DNA from: Perilla frutescens
Taxonomy: Eukaryota; Streptophyta; Magnoliopsida; Lamiales; Lamiaceae
Length of the DNA stretch: 64,000 nt
Reading direction: 5' to 3'
Assembly (NCBI GenBank): GCA_026008535.1
Contig: BRKX01000006.1
Location: 33,840,664-33,904,663, forward strand
A program made the translations under genes and the position numbers. Positions 1-10,753 of the stretch are shown here, in pieces (positions within the stretch are counted from its first letter, which is position 1; every line of letters starts with the position of its first letter). Below the pieces are notes generated by a model, which ran no database searches, was not told the origin of the DNA, and saw nothing but the letters and a program-made list of their open reading frames with translations.

Positions 1-2143
1 CATATCATAGACTTAATCTTTGAATTAAATAAAATAAATGACAAAATAGAAGAAAACAATAATAAATAAGAATGTGACTAAAAAGGGCTTGAACTCATAA
101 CCACTAGACCAAGCAATAATTTTTGAAAGTTTCATGGTGCCCTTTTTAACTTATGAGGTCATTAGGTGAAGCTAAAATAAATTAAAAGCATAAAAACTGT
201 GTTCAAGGGTTTTCAAACCTTAGCCTTATATTGTAAATTTAAATAACAATCCACTAGGCTAAACACAACAATTGATGTATGTTTAAGCTCATAATTAAAT
301 GGTGTTTAAAATTTCTCAAAAATAATAATGGTTTAAGAAAATACTTATGGGGGTTTTCAAAACATACCCTTGAAATTAATAATTTTGGGAGAAAATCATT
401 TCTGAGAAGTAATGTTTGTATTTATTTCACTATTTATTTCTCTTTTATTTATTTATTTTGGAAGCTTAAATCAAGATTATTTTGGACATAAAAACAGAAG
501 TAATCAAAATGCAGCTAAGGTTCTCAAAACTTTGGGTCTTAATATCCATAAATCTAAATTAAATCATTTGGGTGGAACAAGGTTGGATTCGAAAATGCTC
601 TTTATACATATAACACGACAAAAGTTCTAAAAGAAATTAAACGACAAACACACAACACACGCACACAACACATCAAAATCCCAAAATTTTATCAATTCCA
701 TTACATTTCCTACTCCAAGCATCTCCCAACATACAATAGCAACATATATACAAACATCAACACAAATTAAATAAATCACTCACACACGCACACCTTCTCC
801 AATGTCAACTGTCTTCATTCCAACTCAACCAAACCACATTCAAAGCACACAAAGATTCAAGCTTCCAACCTTCTAATATACTAATAACACTTTAGCATCA
901 CTAAGGATAGCTCTCGGCTGATTTAAATTAAGAAAATTTCAGCTCCAATGCATCCACATATCTTCAAAACATTCCCCCTGTTTTCACCTTTGTACCAGTT
1001 TCAGTAAATCAATCATATGTTCTCAACCAAAACTCCGAATCAAGTAATTCCAACTTCTATACAACCCTAAGACATATATCTAAAAATGTTCCTCAAATAC
1101 ATATTCCCAGATGTTGACCATAAAAGAGCTAAAAAGTCGAAATAAGAAGGGGCATGGAAACTGTCCGGAAAGTGTAACAGCTTCTGTTTTCCGGCATTTT
1201 GGCCGGTTTCCGGCCACCGGATACTAACGATATTAAAAGATAAAACCTAGAACATATATCAATGTACGACATATCCGAAAATCAAGTCAAAGGGAAAAGA
1301 AACGGACCCATAGGATGATGACGAAGATGGCTGACCGCAGCGAGTTTCATGGTTGCTGCAGCTGCGCTCCGGCGTCCGGCTGCTACTCCGGCGACCTGCT
1401 GCTGCCGCTCCGGCGCCGGTGGGAGTCCGGTAACCTCCTGCCAGCTGTTTCCCCCTCCCCTCTCAACCCTCGGCTCTCTCCCTCTTTCATCCTTTCTTCT
1501 TCTTTCCTCTTTCTTCTTTCTCTCTCTCTCGATCAGCCACAATTTCTCTCTTCTCTAAATTTCTGCTCACTCTCTTCTCTCTTCTGATCTTCTTTCTTTT
1601 CTCTTCATTTTCTTTCTATTCCCCTCTTTCTTCCCTCTTTCTCTCGATTTCTCTCCCATGTGTAAATTGGGAAAGGGGAAATGATACACACACACCTAAA
1701 TTATATCTATTGGGCCCATTTTTTTTATAAAAATTTATTTGGGCTACAAAAATATGTTTGCATAAATTAAAATATCCAAATAACATATGATGTGAAATAC
1801 AATCATCATTTCATTCCACACTTTTATAAAATATTATGTTTAATTAAAATTCATCTAATAAGTTGTAAATAATTTTAAATTAATATATACAGAATAGAAA
1901 TATAAGATCATTAAAAAAAAAATAAAATGCCCACTTAAAAAGAAAATATAGAAACTATTTATGCGAAAATGATCATCATACAAAAATAACATAAATTGGG
2001 CCAAAATAAATAAATATTCTTATAGATGAATTCAAAGTGGGCTCAAAAGCCCATACTTGTCTATTTTTAAAATAAAACAACTTATATAACAATTGGGCCT
2101 AAATAAATAAAATTGGGCTCGAATTAAATTTTGGGGCGTTACA
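1..2143 (-). repeat. 3' LTR of element O (partial)
   Basis: Matches 11499-13476 nearly base for base. It ends at 2143 in GGGGCGTTACA, which on the minus strand is the LTR start TGTAACGCCCC. A pyrimidine-rich tract (about 1440-1660), preceded by a GC-rich block, is GA-rich on the element's strand and may be its 5' untranslated leader. Bases about 1594-1765 are missing from the other LTR copy. Short ORFs here are LTR sequence, not genes. Confidence 0.88.
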
Positions 2144-2180
2144 AATCTATGCCCCTTAAAAGAATTTCATCCCGAAATTC
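2144..2180 (-). promoter_or_regulatory. Polypurine tract and adjacent stem-loop of element O
   Basis: On the minus strand CTTTTAAGGGGC lies just before the 3' LTR start and fits a plus-strand priming site. Beside it is a perfect 7-bp stem, GAATTTC at 2162-2168 pairing with GAAATTC at 2174-2180, around a 5-base loop (ATCCC on plus, GGGAT on the element strand). Confidence 0.8.
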
Positions 2181-3090
2181 AAGCATTCGATATGATGAGC
2201 AATCCATGCAAGTCTTCATGAGTTATGTCCTCCATGGATGCACGATGAGGCATCGAATATCATCACCGCAGAAAATCTATCGGTACAGTACTTTCTATAA
2301 TACTTATTCAACTATTTTCATATTTGTCCATTTCCATATTTTCTTTCTTCAAATATATAAAATCCTCAACGATACCGTGGTGGTAAATACGTATGTGAGC
2401 AGCTCGTATAGACTTTTCTTGTGCATATCATGTTGATCGCTTCAGCATTGTTGTCACATTATGGAATTACTCCAACGAGTAGTTTCCTAGTTGCATAGTT
2501 GGTGGTGCTCAAAATGAATATTTAAAACATCCTTAGTTGACTCATAGCGCTTTGCTTCTATGGTTGGAGATCCGTTGTCATATTGCCAAATTATTTGTTG
2601 ACCTAACGAATTGTGTACTGCTTGAGAGTATATGCTCACGTATCGCATATGATACCATTCTCTGCCATATGTTGTCTTCTTGCTCATCAAATATCTTGAT
2701 CGCACAACAGGAGGATAAGAGACACTAGCTTTTAGATGGGAGCTAAATTTCTCGTTATCTATTGAAAATTGTATAAGTGAGTCTAATTATAGATCACTGC
2801 GCTAGCGAAAATATAAGGGTAATCTAACTATATTTAAGTCCGTCTAGGTTCATCCTATGGTGGGATAATATCACATTTTCCAAATACAAGATTATAATAA
2901 ATACGTACTCATCACAATCTCACATTTTTGCCTAAAGTATACTTTTGAAAAACAAAGATTTATTCGTATAAACCTTATACCTGATTGGACGAGGCGGGAC
3001 GTGGACGTGGGACCATAAATAGATAACAATTTCTTTTATATAATATTTCATTAACATTTCAAAAATAATCCCGCAGGCCTACAGATTCGT

Positions 3091-3109
3091 AAACCTGGCT
3101 CTGATACCA
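3091..3109 (-). promoter_or_regulatory. Primer-binding site of element O (tRNA-iMet)
   Basis: The plus strand reads AAACCTGGCTCTGATACCA, which as I recall is the 3' end of plant initiator tRNA-Met. The complement on the minus strand is therefore a minus-strand-DNA primer site, two bases from the LTR edge at 3112. Confidence 0.9.
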
Positions 3110-3111
3110 CC

Positions 3112-4148
3112 TGTAGCGACCCGAACCCGAAGGCCCAAGTGCTACGAAACACACACTAAAATGATAGACCATAAAATTTTCGCAATTCCAAATAAACATT
3201 TTCTTTGGATCTTAAAAATTTGGGCAACATTCTGTTTAAAATATTTAAATACCCACGCTCAGAGGCGTTTACTATTCAAACATGTATGACCAAGACTAGT
3301 CAAAATTCAACTCTCGACATTTAAAATGTGCCCAAAAACCACAACATTCACAAATGTTCATAAAATAGTTAATTGTTCTCAAATCATGATGCGGAAGCAT
3401 AAAAATTTATATTTATTGACCACAAATATACATAATCGATAATTAAAAATAATAAAAGGGTCAACAAAATAAGAAATCCACATTGGTCTACGTCAGCTGC
3501 CAGCCGTCATCCAATACCTGAAAATATTATGAAGAATAGATGGGCTGAGTGCCAGAAAACACTCAGTGGGGTTTTTAATTTTTGAAATATGCTTGATAAT
3601 TCAATAAACAGTTTGCCTATTAACGTATTCACTGTTATGCCCATAAAAAAATATATGATCATTAACATACGGAAGATTAACTCAATATGGTTCCCTATCA
3701 TATAAATTTCACCGAAGTGACATATTTGTACCACAGTACCATAATTGCACAATTGTACCATACCGCACCGAAGTGCTATATCATACCGCACCGAAATACT
3801 ACATACTGCATCAAGTGCTCATACCATACCGAAGTGCTCATACCGCACTGGAGTGCTCATATCATCCCGCACCGGAGTGCTAAATATTGCACCAAGTGCT
3901 CATACCAGGAACCATAGAGTTTAGCAACTTCCGAAAAGTCACAAAAAGAATATTTTGAACTTTGAAGCATGCTTTTACACAAACATATATTCCTCGTAAA
4001 CATAACGCGATTTTGGAACATAAAACCACGTGTTAATTTGAAATCATTGAGCTATAAGAGTAATATGAAGCATACTATATCATAAATATATATATTATCA
4101 TAAATAGAATACGTTTTTGAAACACAAGTCACATTTTGAATAGATATC
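3112..4148 (-). repeat. 5' LTR of element O, part 1 (before element N)
   Basis: Starts TGTAGCGACCC, directly after the primer-binding site. It runs to the TSD ATATC at 4144-4148, where element N enters; the same LTR resumes at 10749/10754. It includes a degenerate minisatellite at about 3700-3905. Confidence 0.85.
3700..3905 (+). repeat. Degenerate minisatellite in O LTR
   Basis: About seven imperfect copies of a unit like CATACCGCACCGAAGTGCT, spaced roughly 20-33 bp, with substitutions such as GGAGTGCT or CAAGTGCT. No coding potential. Confidence 0.75.
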
Positions 4149-5509
4149 TGGTGCGTCGTTTTTCACCAAAAATAATCCGAAACGCAGTCGGTATGCCCAA
4201 ACTACCCAGAATAGTAGCAAGCAAGATCGTCTCCCAAAGGACCGGTGAGAACTATTCGAACCCTCAGTTTGCAGTAACCAACTTTCCACACCAATATATT
4301 GATTATAATGTAAAAACCAAATTTAAAAGCAATTAAACAAATGTAGTTTTCTTAACAAATTAAAAAGGTATTCCGGCTTCCAATTAACTCCACCCTAGCT
4401 TAATTATTCTGATCATTGACTTAATGATATTTCCAATTAATTCATGCAAACCAGTTATAGCCACCGAAGACACTTACTGACGCAGCCTAATTTCTCCTTA
4501 GCTTCTCGATAATTAGAAAGACACTTCACTAATTATTTCCCTAATCGACTGACAACCGTAAGAGACATTCTATAGATTTAATGAGCCGACACCTTTATGC
4601 ACTAGAGAAACCCGATTCAAAACCAACAGACTCTGACACAGGACTATCGAATTTAGACTATTCTTCTCTCGATTCTGAAGAATCGTTGTACCACTAATTA
4701 AACCTAAACCACAATTACGGATGGCCGGTTTAATTGGCTACTAATTAATTCCGATCTACTAAATATTTGCAACTACCTAGCAGAATCGAAATAATTAACA
4801 ACTTTAAATGCAGAGAATCATAGATACATGCAATTAATTAAAGCAAAAGGAATATTTAGATCTCACAGAATAATTATACCAGGGATTTGTTAATCTTCAC
4901 GGAATAGAACGCGTTTAGCTTGAATTCATACTTGGAATTGCAATTCAGAAATTAATTGAAAAGAAGAAATATGAAAAGAAGAATGAAAAATTGAAGAATA
5001 TCGTGTACTGCAGAGAGAGAAATCGTTTCTGGCGTCTTTTTTTCCTGTATCTGGCGATTCAATTTCTTGTACTGCTATGGATACTGATATATTAGAGTCC
5101 TACTCTATCTAGAAGTCTTTTATCCAAATCCTTAACTAATTAATTAATAAAAGAAATCTAATCCTAATCCAACTAGGAAAATAATAAAAATAAAGTCCAA
5201 CAGTAATAAAAATAGCCCAAAAATCATCCATGGCCCACAGTTGGTGGATATCCACTATTTCCAGTCCAAATATTCGCCCAGTCCACCAGTCGGTATGCCC
5301 ATACCGACTGCTTTCCAGACTCTTCAGCTTTCTTCAATCTAATTGTGTCCAAACCCTCCAAAACAATGCCAATACCTCCACTTCCATGTCAACCACCTGA
5401 AATCAACCACAAGACACAATTCTTCCACAAAACTTGACCAAGGGGTGAGTAACTACGCAAAAATACACCAAAAATGACTCAAAATATATACGAAATAACA
5501 ACCTAATCA
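4149..5509 (-). repeat. 3' LTR of element N
   Basis: Begins TGGTGCGTCG and ends CCTAATCA; same length as the right LTR. It holds a perfect 11-bp inverted repeat with a 2-base loop at 5287-5310 (CAGTCGGTATG / CATACCGACTG). Confidence 0.92.
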
Positions 5510-5546
5510 AACCCCCCCACACTTAGACAATGCTCGTCCTCGAGCA
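5510..5546 (-). promoter_or_regulatory. Polypurine tract and stem-loop of element N
   Basis: On the minus strand, AAGTGTGGGGGGGTT abuts the 3' LTR. Next to it, TGCTCG (5531-5536) pairs with CGAGCA (5541-5546) around TCCT, which is AGGA on the element strand. Confidence 0.85.
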
Positions 5547-7219
5547 ACACTAAATAAAAGAAAGACTCAAGAAAAACTCAAAGACGACACTACAATCATT
5601 GGCAACCTTCAATGGAAAACAATCAAAGTCAAAGACAAGATACCATCATCCACAGTCCACAAACCAATCTCTTGTTTCATAAAACTGTACACATGCTTTT
5701 CATTCAAGTCAAAAACATGCAAAATCAATCCTGCCTCACCAATGTCACTCAAATTCTCTCAATAGAAGATATGGACAGAATATAATTCACACAAATCATA
5801 ACTTGATGCTTTCAAACATAAATTTGCCCATATGTCAAAATCTCTACCATGCAAATGAGATCTATACACAAATCAAAAGGTCTTTTTGCACTGGTTGTAG
5901 CGGTGCTAGGGTGCATAGGTAGGATAAAAAGGATAAATGGCTCAAATAGTTGAAAACATGTAAGCATATCAACTGCATTCACCAAATTCGTCTGCAACTT
6001 CCCAAATAAATCAACAAAAACCAATTGAGTGTTGGCTTCCAATAATACAGGGCAACCAAATAAATGACAACAATTGAGCATAGCCCTTTTTTTCATGCTC
6101 GTCCTATTCCTTATTTTTTTCTCTTTTTTTTTCTTTTTTTTTACTTTTTTTGTTTTTTTTTCCTTGGAATAGAACAGAGACATATACAAATTCGTTGCTC
6201 TCCAACACCACTATCTTCAAGCAGACATTAAACTCATTTCAAACCCAAAAATACACTTACATGCTTTCAAGGGACAAGAGCAGGCCAAAAGGCTAAGGCT
6301 TAATTATTTAGTGGCTATTTATCATCAAGAATAAATGGATTAGGCACAACGGGCTCACTAATGGACAATTAAAGTCATGGATAATTTTTTTTAAGCCAAA
6401 GTAATGGGTAATCCTAAATGCCTTAATCATTTTCATGCAAAGACACTCAAAAACGGCATGATTATGGCAACTGGGCAAATCAGAAATCCAACATGCAAGT
6501 ATGATACACTCAGCAAGAAAATAATCGAGCTTTCTCATATATAATGCTCATCAGGCTCAATTCTCACAATATAGTAAGCTTCAACAAATTTGATTAAATT
6601 CTGCACATTTCATCATTCAAGAATACATACAAGCATGTGCACATTTTAATCACAAAAGATAAACCATCCACTCAAGACCAATCCCATATCATGCTCTTTC
6701 TTATCATGCAATCCATCTCAAGTAAGCCAATGATTTGACACACTAAAAACCACATAAAACTCTTTTTTTTTTTGAAAAGAAAAGGCAAAAACTAACTCTC
6801 CCCCCACACTTAGATACCACAGTGTCCTCACTGTGCAAAGAGGAGTGCGACCCAAAAGAAAAATAGAAAAGCATAAAAGAAAATAACACAAATAAAAAAA
6901 AACTATATAAAGAGAAGAAAATGCAAACTGTGTGGTCACTAGGAGGAAGACATGGAGAGGTGGGCGACGACTTGTTCCACAGCCCCGAGGCAATCATAGA
7001 GATCATCTAGCTGGTTTATAATTCAGCGAGTATAGCGCTTGAATAGGTTCTAGATCTCAGCAAGAATCGGGGCACTGCTTGAGGATATCCCTGCACTAGA
7101 AGGCCGTACTAGAACTTTTTTTTTAACAATAATAAAAAAAACAAAGAAAATAAATGCTCAGGTTGCCTCCCGAGAAGCGCCCTTATTTAACGTCTGAGGC
7201 TCAACGTGGAGAGGCACAA
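5547..7219 (-). other. 3' untranslated region of element N
   Basis: No supported coding. Minus-strand sequence around 7140-7215, with GGGAGGCAACCTGAG near its end, resembles the stretch that follows integrase in Athila/Tat elements. Homopolymer T/A runs at about 6088-6165 make a poly-lysine frame on the minus strand that I do not accept as a gene. A second polypurine tract with hairpin lies at 6797-6835. Confidence 0.7.
6797..6835 (-). promoter_or_regulatory. Second, internal polypurine tract with stem-loop in element N
   Basis: TCTCCCCCCACACTTAGA repeats the arrangement at the LTR-proximal tract, followed by CACAGTG (6818-6824) pairing with CACTGTG (6829-6835) around the same TCCT loop. The stem sequence differs completely from the first copy while pairing and loop are kept. 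Confidence 0.7.
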
Positions 7220-7882
7220 TCAAGAGACAATCTCAGGGATAGCAGATCTACCCCTATCAAAAGGAATCGTTTCCATCCCCGTACCTTTATGCTTCTTCAA
7301 AAGCTCGACCAACCTTGCTTCTTGCCTTTTGCAAAGATCATTATTGATGATTAAGGGCAACGTGCCTTGCTCTCCAAGAAACGCATATTTCAGATGCTCC
7401 AGAAGTACTTTCAGCTTCAGCACGGGAGCCTTCACATGAGATGGTAAAATCGGTTCTGAGTTGGTCGGTAAGGGCATACGGCCCGTCAGATTCCGAATTG
7501 TAAATTCACTGGTGGTATACAGCTGCATTATGATATCTCGAATATCCTCATCTTCTTCTGTTATTGCAGCGGTTTCAGTCAGCCCACCAAAAGGTACCTT
7601 CTTGAACAGCTCGAGGACCTCCTTTTCATCATCTTCTTTCTGATTTTGAGCCAACCTGGAAGAAAAAAATGTTGAAATAAGAGGTTGAGATTTAAAAACT
7701 TTAGGTTTCATACATACCTTAGGTGGAAGAGATTTGTCATGTTGTTTTGCCTCTGCAATGGATTCCTTCTTTTGCACTTCAACATGCTCTTCCGTCTCTG
7801 TTTCTTTCTTCTTAGTCTCAAATTCGACTAACTTATTCTCACTTCTTAAAGTTACAGCGCAAACATGCGCTCTTGGATTCAT
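7220..7882 (-). pseudogene. Gag-pol spacer remnant of element N with protease/RT/integrase deleted
   Basis: A 220-residue frame following gag. The segment around residues 65-95 (...SRLAQNQKEDDEKEVLELFKKV...) resembles the Athila/Tat linker ahead of protease. Around residues 150-190, HLKYAFLGEQGTLPLII and the following residues resemble the spacer just upstream of RT. The aspartic protease signature between these is absent, and the frame stops soon after KKHKG, before RT begins. I read this as two internal deletions, one removing protease and one removing RT to integrase. It cannot encode an enzyme; whether the remaining frame is translated is unknown. Confidence 0.75.
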
Positions 7883-7894
7883 TTCAGTTTGAGA

Positions 7895-9289
7895 TTAGAG
7901 GTTGCCCTGATTCGCTTGCATCTGGTGGATTTGAGTGGCAATCTGGGTGATCTGTGTGCCCATACTCCCTAGAGCGGCTTGCGTCTCTTGCTGGAAGTCT
8001 TTCTGGCTCTGTGCAAAACTATTCACGAGTGCACTGCTCTGCTCCAAACATTTCATAATTTCACTCATGCTAGGTGCAGCACAATCGGTATGGGCATACT
8101 GCCCACTCTGCGACTGTCTCGGAGAGAAATCTCCCGGCATCTTCTGATGTGGCTGCCTCCAGCTAAAATTAGAATGATCCCTCCAACCCGGATTATATGT
8201 GTTCGGGTACGGATCATAATTCTCCCATCTCAGAGCATCTTGTTGCGCATCACCGGAACCATAGCATGCTTGCTCGTTCGGAGAAACTTGCAAAGTAGGG
8301 CAAGCATTAGTAAAGTGGCCATTTTCCGAGCACACTCTACAATGGATGTTTTGTGTCTGCACTAAAGCTAGACCTTGAACCAGAGAAGTCAAAGCATCGA
8401 TCTTCTCATTGACACCGGAGCTGTCTGCTCGCTCAACTCCTTTTACAGGCCAGTATCTGTCATCATCATCATCTTCATACTGCTGACCTCCAGAAACCAT
8501 GTCGATAATGAGCTGCTTCGCCTCTGCTAGAGTCTTGTTGGTTATAGATCCTCCGCTAGCAGCATCAATAATCTTCCTGTCAAAGGTTGACATACCATGG
8601 TAAAAGTAGTTAGTGAGTAATTGATATTCAGAGAAACCGTGGTCTGGACATTTGCGGCACAACTGTTGGAATCTCTCCCAGTAATTGGCCAAGCTCTCAT
8701 TCTGCTTCTGCTTAATGCTGCTGATCGCCATCCTTAAGTTTGCAGCTCTTGATTCAGGAAAGAACTTGCGTAGGAATTGTTCCTCCAACTCATTCCAAGT
8801 GGAAATAGAGCTCGATGGGAGATCAAACAGCCAATCTCTAGCCTTGCCCTGCAAAGTATGAGAAAAAGTCAGTAATCTCAAATTATCAGCAGAGAAGCCT
8901 TGAGGGCGTAGAGTAGAGCAAACTAAATCAAATTCGGAAAGGTGCTTGTGTGCACTCTCTCCAGGTAGATCGCCGAACTTGGGTAAAACTTGAATAAAGC
9001 CAGGCCTTATTTCAGAATTATTTGCAATCGGAGGTAGCACGATGCAAATGGGTCGATTATTTCTGTGGCGACCCAACTCTCTGATTGGCAGGTCAGGTCC
9101 AGCAACATTTGCGAGAGCTTGATTTTCATTGTTGGCCATGTTTTCCTCGAACAATTGATCAAGATCAAATGTTCCCGAATCAAATGTGGAAGTCTCCTTA
9201 GACTACCGGGCAGCTTTCCTCAACTTATGGTAAGTTCTCTCCGGTTCTGGATTGAATTCTAGACTTCCTTTCCGTGAGGACCGAGTCAT
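7895..9289 (-). pseudogene. gag: Gag of element N (Athila-like), nearly intact with one early stop
   Basis: Encodes a capsid/nucleocapsid precursor. The retrotransposon gag domain is clear, with KDxLPGESAHKHLSEFDLVCST-type sequence in the first quarter and WNELEEQFLRKFFPESRA in the middle, followed by one CCHC zinc knuckle (CRVCSENGHFTNAC, near 8310-8350). Family comparison suggests the original start was the ATG at 9287-9289, because the frame upstream of MANNENQ is gag-like. A TAG at 9203-9205 now cuts that frame 29 codons in. Translation could restart at the ATG at 9137-9139, giving about 414 residues. The reading frame is otherwise open, fitting a recent insertion. It ends just upstream of the pol remnant. 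Confidence 0.88.
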
Positions 9290-9361
9290 GCACTGGAAAA
9301 ACAAAACAAAATAAAAAGAAATGGCAAACTGAAAATATTAGAATAATCACTTCTTAAAAAC

Positions 9362-9382
9362 CGATCCCCGGCAACGGCGCCA
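9362..9382 (-). promoter_or_regulatory. Primer-binding site of element N (tRNA-Asp)
   Basis: The plus strand matches the 3' end of plant tRNA-Asp(GUC) as I recall it, ending GGCAACGGCGCCA, over about 21 bases. It lies five bases from the LTR edge at 9388. Athila elements commonly use this primer. Confidence 0.87.
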
Positions 9383-9387
9383 AAATT

Positions 9388-10748
9388 TGGTGCGTCGTTT
9401 TTCACCAAAAATAATCCGACACGCAGTCGGTATGCCCAAACTACCCAGAATAGTAGCAAGCAAGATCGTCTCCCAAAGGACCGGTGAGAACTATTCGAAC
9501 CCTCAGTTTGCAGTAACCAACTTTCCACACCAATATATTGATTATAATGTAAAAACCAAATTTAAAAGCAATTAAACAAATGTAGTTTTCTTAACAAATT
9601 AAAAAGGTATTCCGGCTTCCAATTAACTCCACCCTAGCTTAATTATTCCGATCATTGACTCAATGATATTTCCAATTAATTCATGCAAACCAGTTATAGC
9701 CACCGAAGACACTTACTGACGCAGCCTAATTTCTCCTTAGCTTCTCGATAATTAGAAAGACACTTCACTAATTATTTCCCTAATCGACTGACAACCGTAA
9801 GAGACACTCTATAGATTTAATGAGCCGACAGCTTTATGCACTAGAGAAACCCGATTCAAAACCAACAGACTCTGACACAGGACTATCGAATTTAGACTGT
9901 TCTTCTCTCAATTCTGAAGAATCGTTGTACCACTAATTAAACCTAAACCACAATTACGGATGGCCGGTTTAATTGGCTACTAATTAATTCCGATCTACTA
10001 AATATTTGCAACTACCTAGCAGAATCGAAACAATTAACAACTTTAAATGCAGAGAATCACAGATACATGCAATTAATTAAAGCAAAAAGAACATTTAGAT
10101 CTCACAGAATAATTATACCAGGGATTTGTTAATCTTCACCGGAATAGAACGCGTTTAGCTTGAATTCATACTTGGAATTGCAATTCAGAAATTAATTGAA
10201 AAGAAGAAATATGAAAAGAAGAATGAAAAATTGAAGAATATCGTGTACTGTAGAGAGAGAAATCGTTTCTGGCGTCTTTTTTCCTGTATCAGGCGATTCA
10301 ATTTCTTGTACTGCTATGGATACTGATATATTAGAGTCCTACTCTATCTAGAAGTCATTTATCCAAATCCTTAACTAATTAATTAATAAAAGAAATCTAA
10401 TTCTAATCCAAGTAGGAAAATAATAAAAATAAAGTCCAACAGTAATAAAAATAGCCCAAAAATCGTCCATGGCCCACAGTTGGTGGATATCCACTATTTC
10501 CAGTCCAAATATTCGCCCAGTCCACCAGTCGGTATGCCCATACCGACTGCTTTCCAGACTCTTCAGCTTTCTTCAATCTAATTGTGTCCAAACCCTCCAA
10601 AACAATGCCAATACCTCCACTTCCATGTCAACCACCTGAAATCAACCACAAGACACAATTCTTCCACAAAACTTGACCAAGGGGTGAGAAACTACGCAAA
10701 AATACACCAAAAATGACTCAAAATATATACGAAATAACAACCTAATCA
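9388..10748 (-). repeat. 5' LTR of element N
   Basis: Same length as the left LTR with about 20 substitutions and two 1-base indels. Contains the same 11-bp inverted repeat at 10526-10549. Followed directly by the TSD ATATC. Confidence 0.92.
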
Positions 10749-10753
10749 ATATC

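Larger units (their letters stand above)
2144..3111 (-). other. Interior of element O, no recognisable coding
   Basis: The entire 968 bp between the LTRs. Apart from the primer-binding site and the polypurine tract with its stem-loop, I see no gag, protease, RT or integrase motif in any frame. The longest minus-strand frame (2487-2705) has no family resemblance I can name. Confidence 0.75.
4149..10748 (-). mobile_element. Element N: young Athila-like Ty3/gypsy element, gag-only, inside the O LTR
   Basis: Complete insertion with 1361-bp LTRs (4149-5509 and 9388-10748), ends TG...CA, and a perfect 5-bp TSD ATATC at 4144-4148 and 10749-10753. Gag lies on the minus strand, the tRNA-Asp primer-binding site abuts the right LTR, and a G-run polypurine tract abuts the left LTR. 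By eye the LTRs differ at about 20 sites (around 1.5%), making it the youngest datable insertion. The protease, RT, RNase H and integrase section is missing: the reading frame jumps from the spacer before RT to sequence resembling the post-integrase region. Confidence 0.93.

Noticed and set aside
1282..1587. Overlapping frames on both strands in the GC-rich/CT-rich part of the O LTRs (also 12758-13119)
   Set aside because: Low-complexity Ser/Leu or Arg/Glu/Lys products repeated in both LTR copies; better explained as an LTR leader.
5812..6189. 125-residue minus-strand frame with Lys-rich N-terminus
   Set aside because: Created by T/A homopolymers in the 3' untranslated part of N; no family resemblance.
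9362..9382. tRNA-Asp-like sequence (and the tRNA-iMet-like sequence at 3091-3109)
   Set aside because: Only the 3' 19-21 bases are present and each lies next to an LTR; these are primer-binding sites, not tRNA genes.
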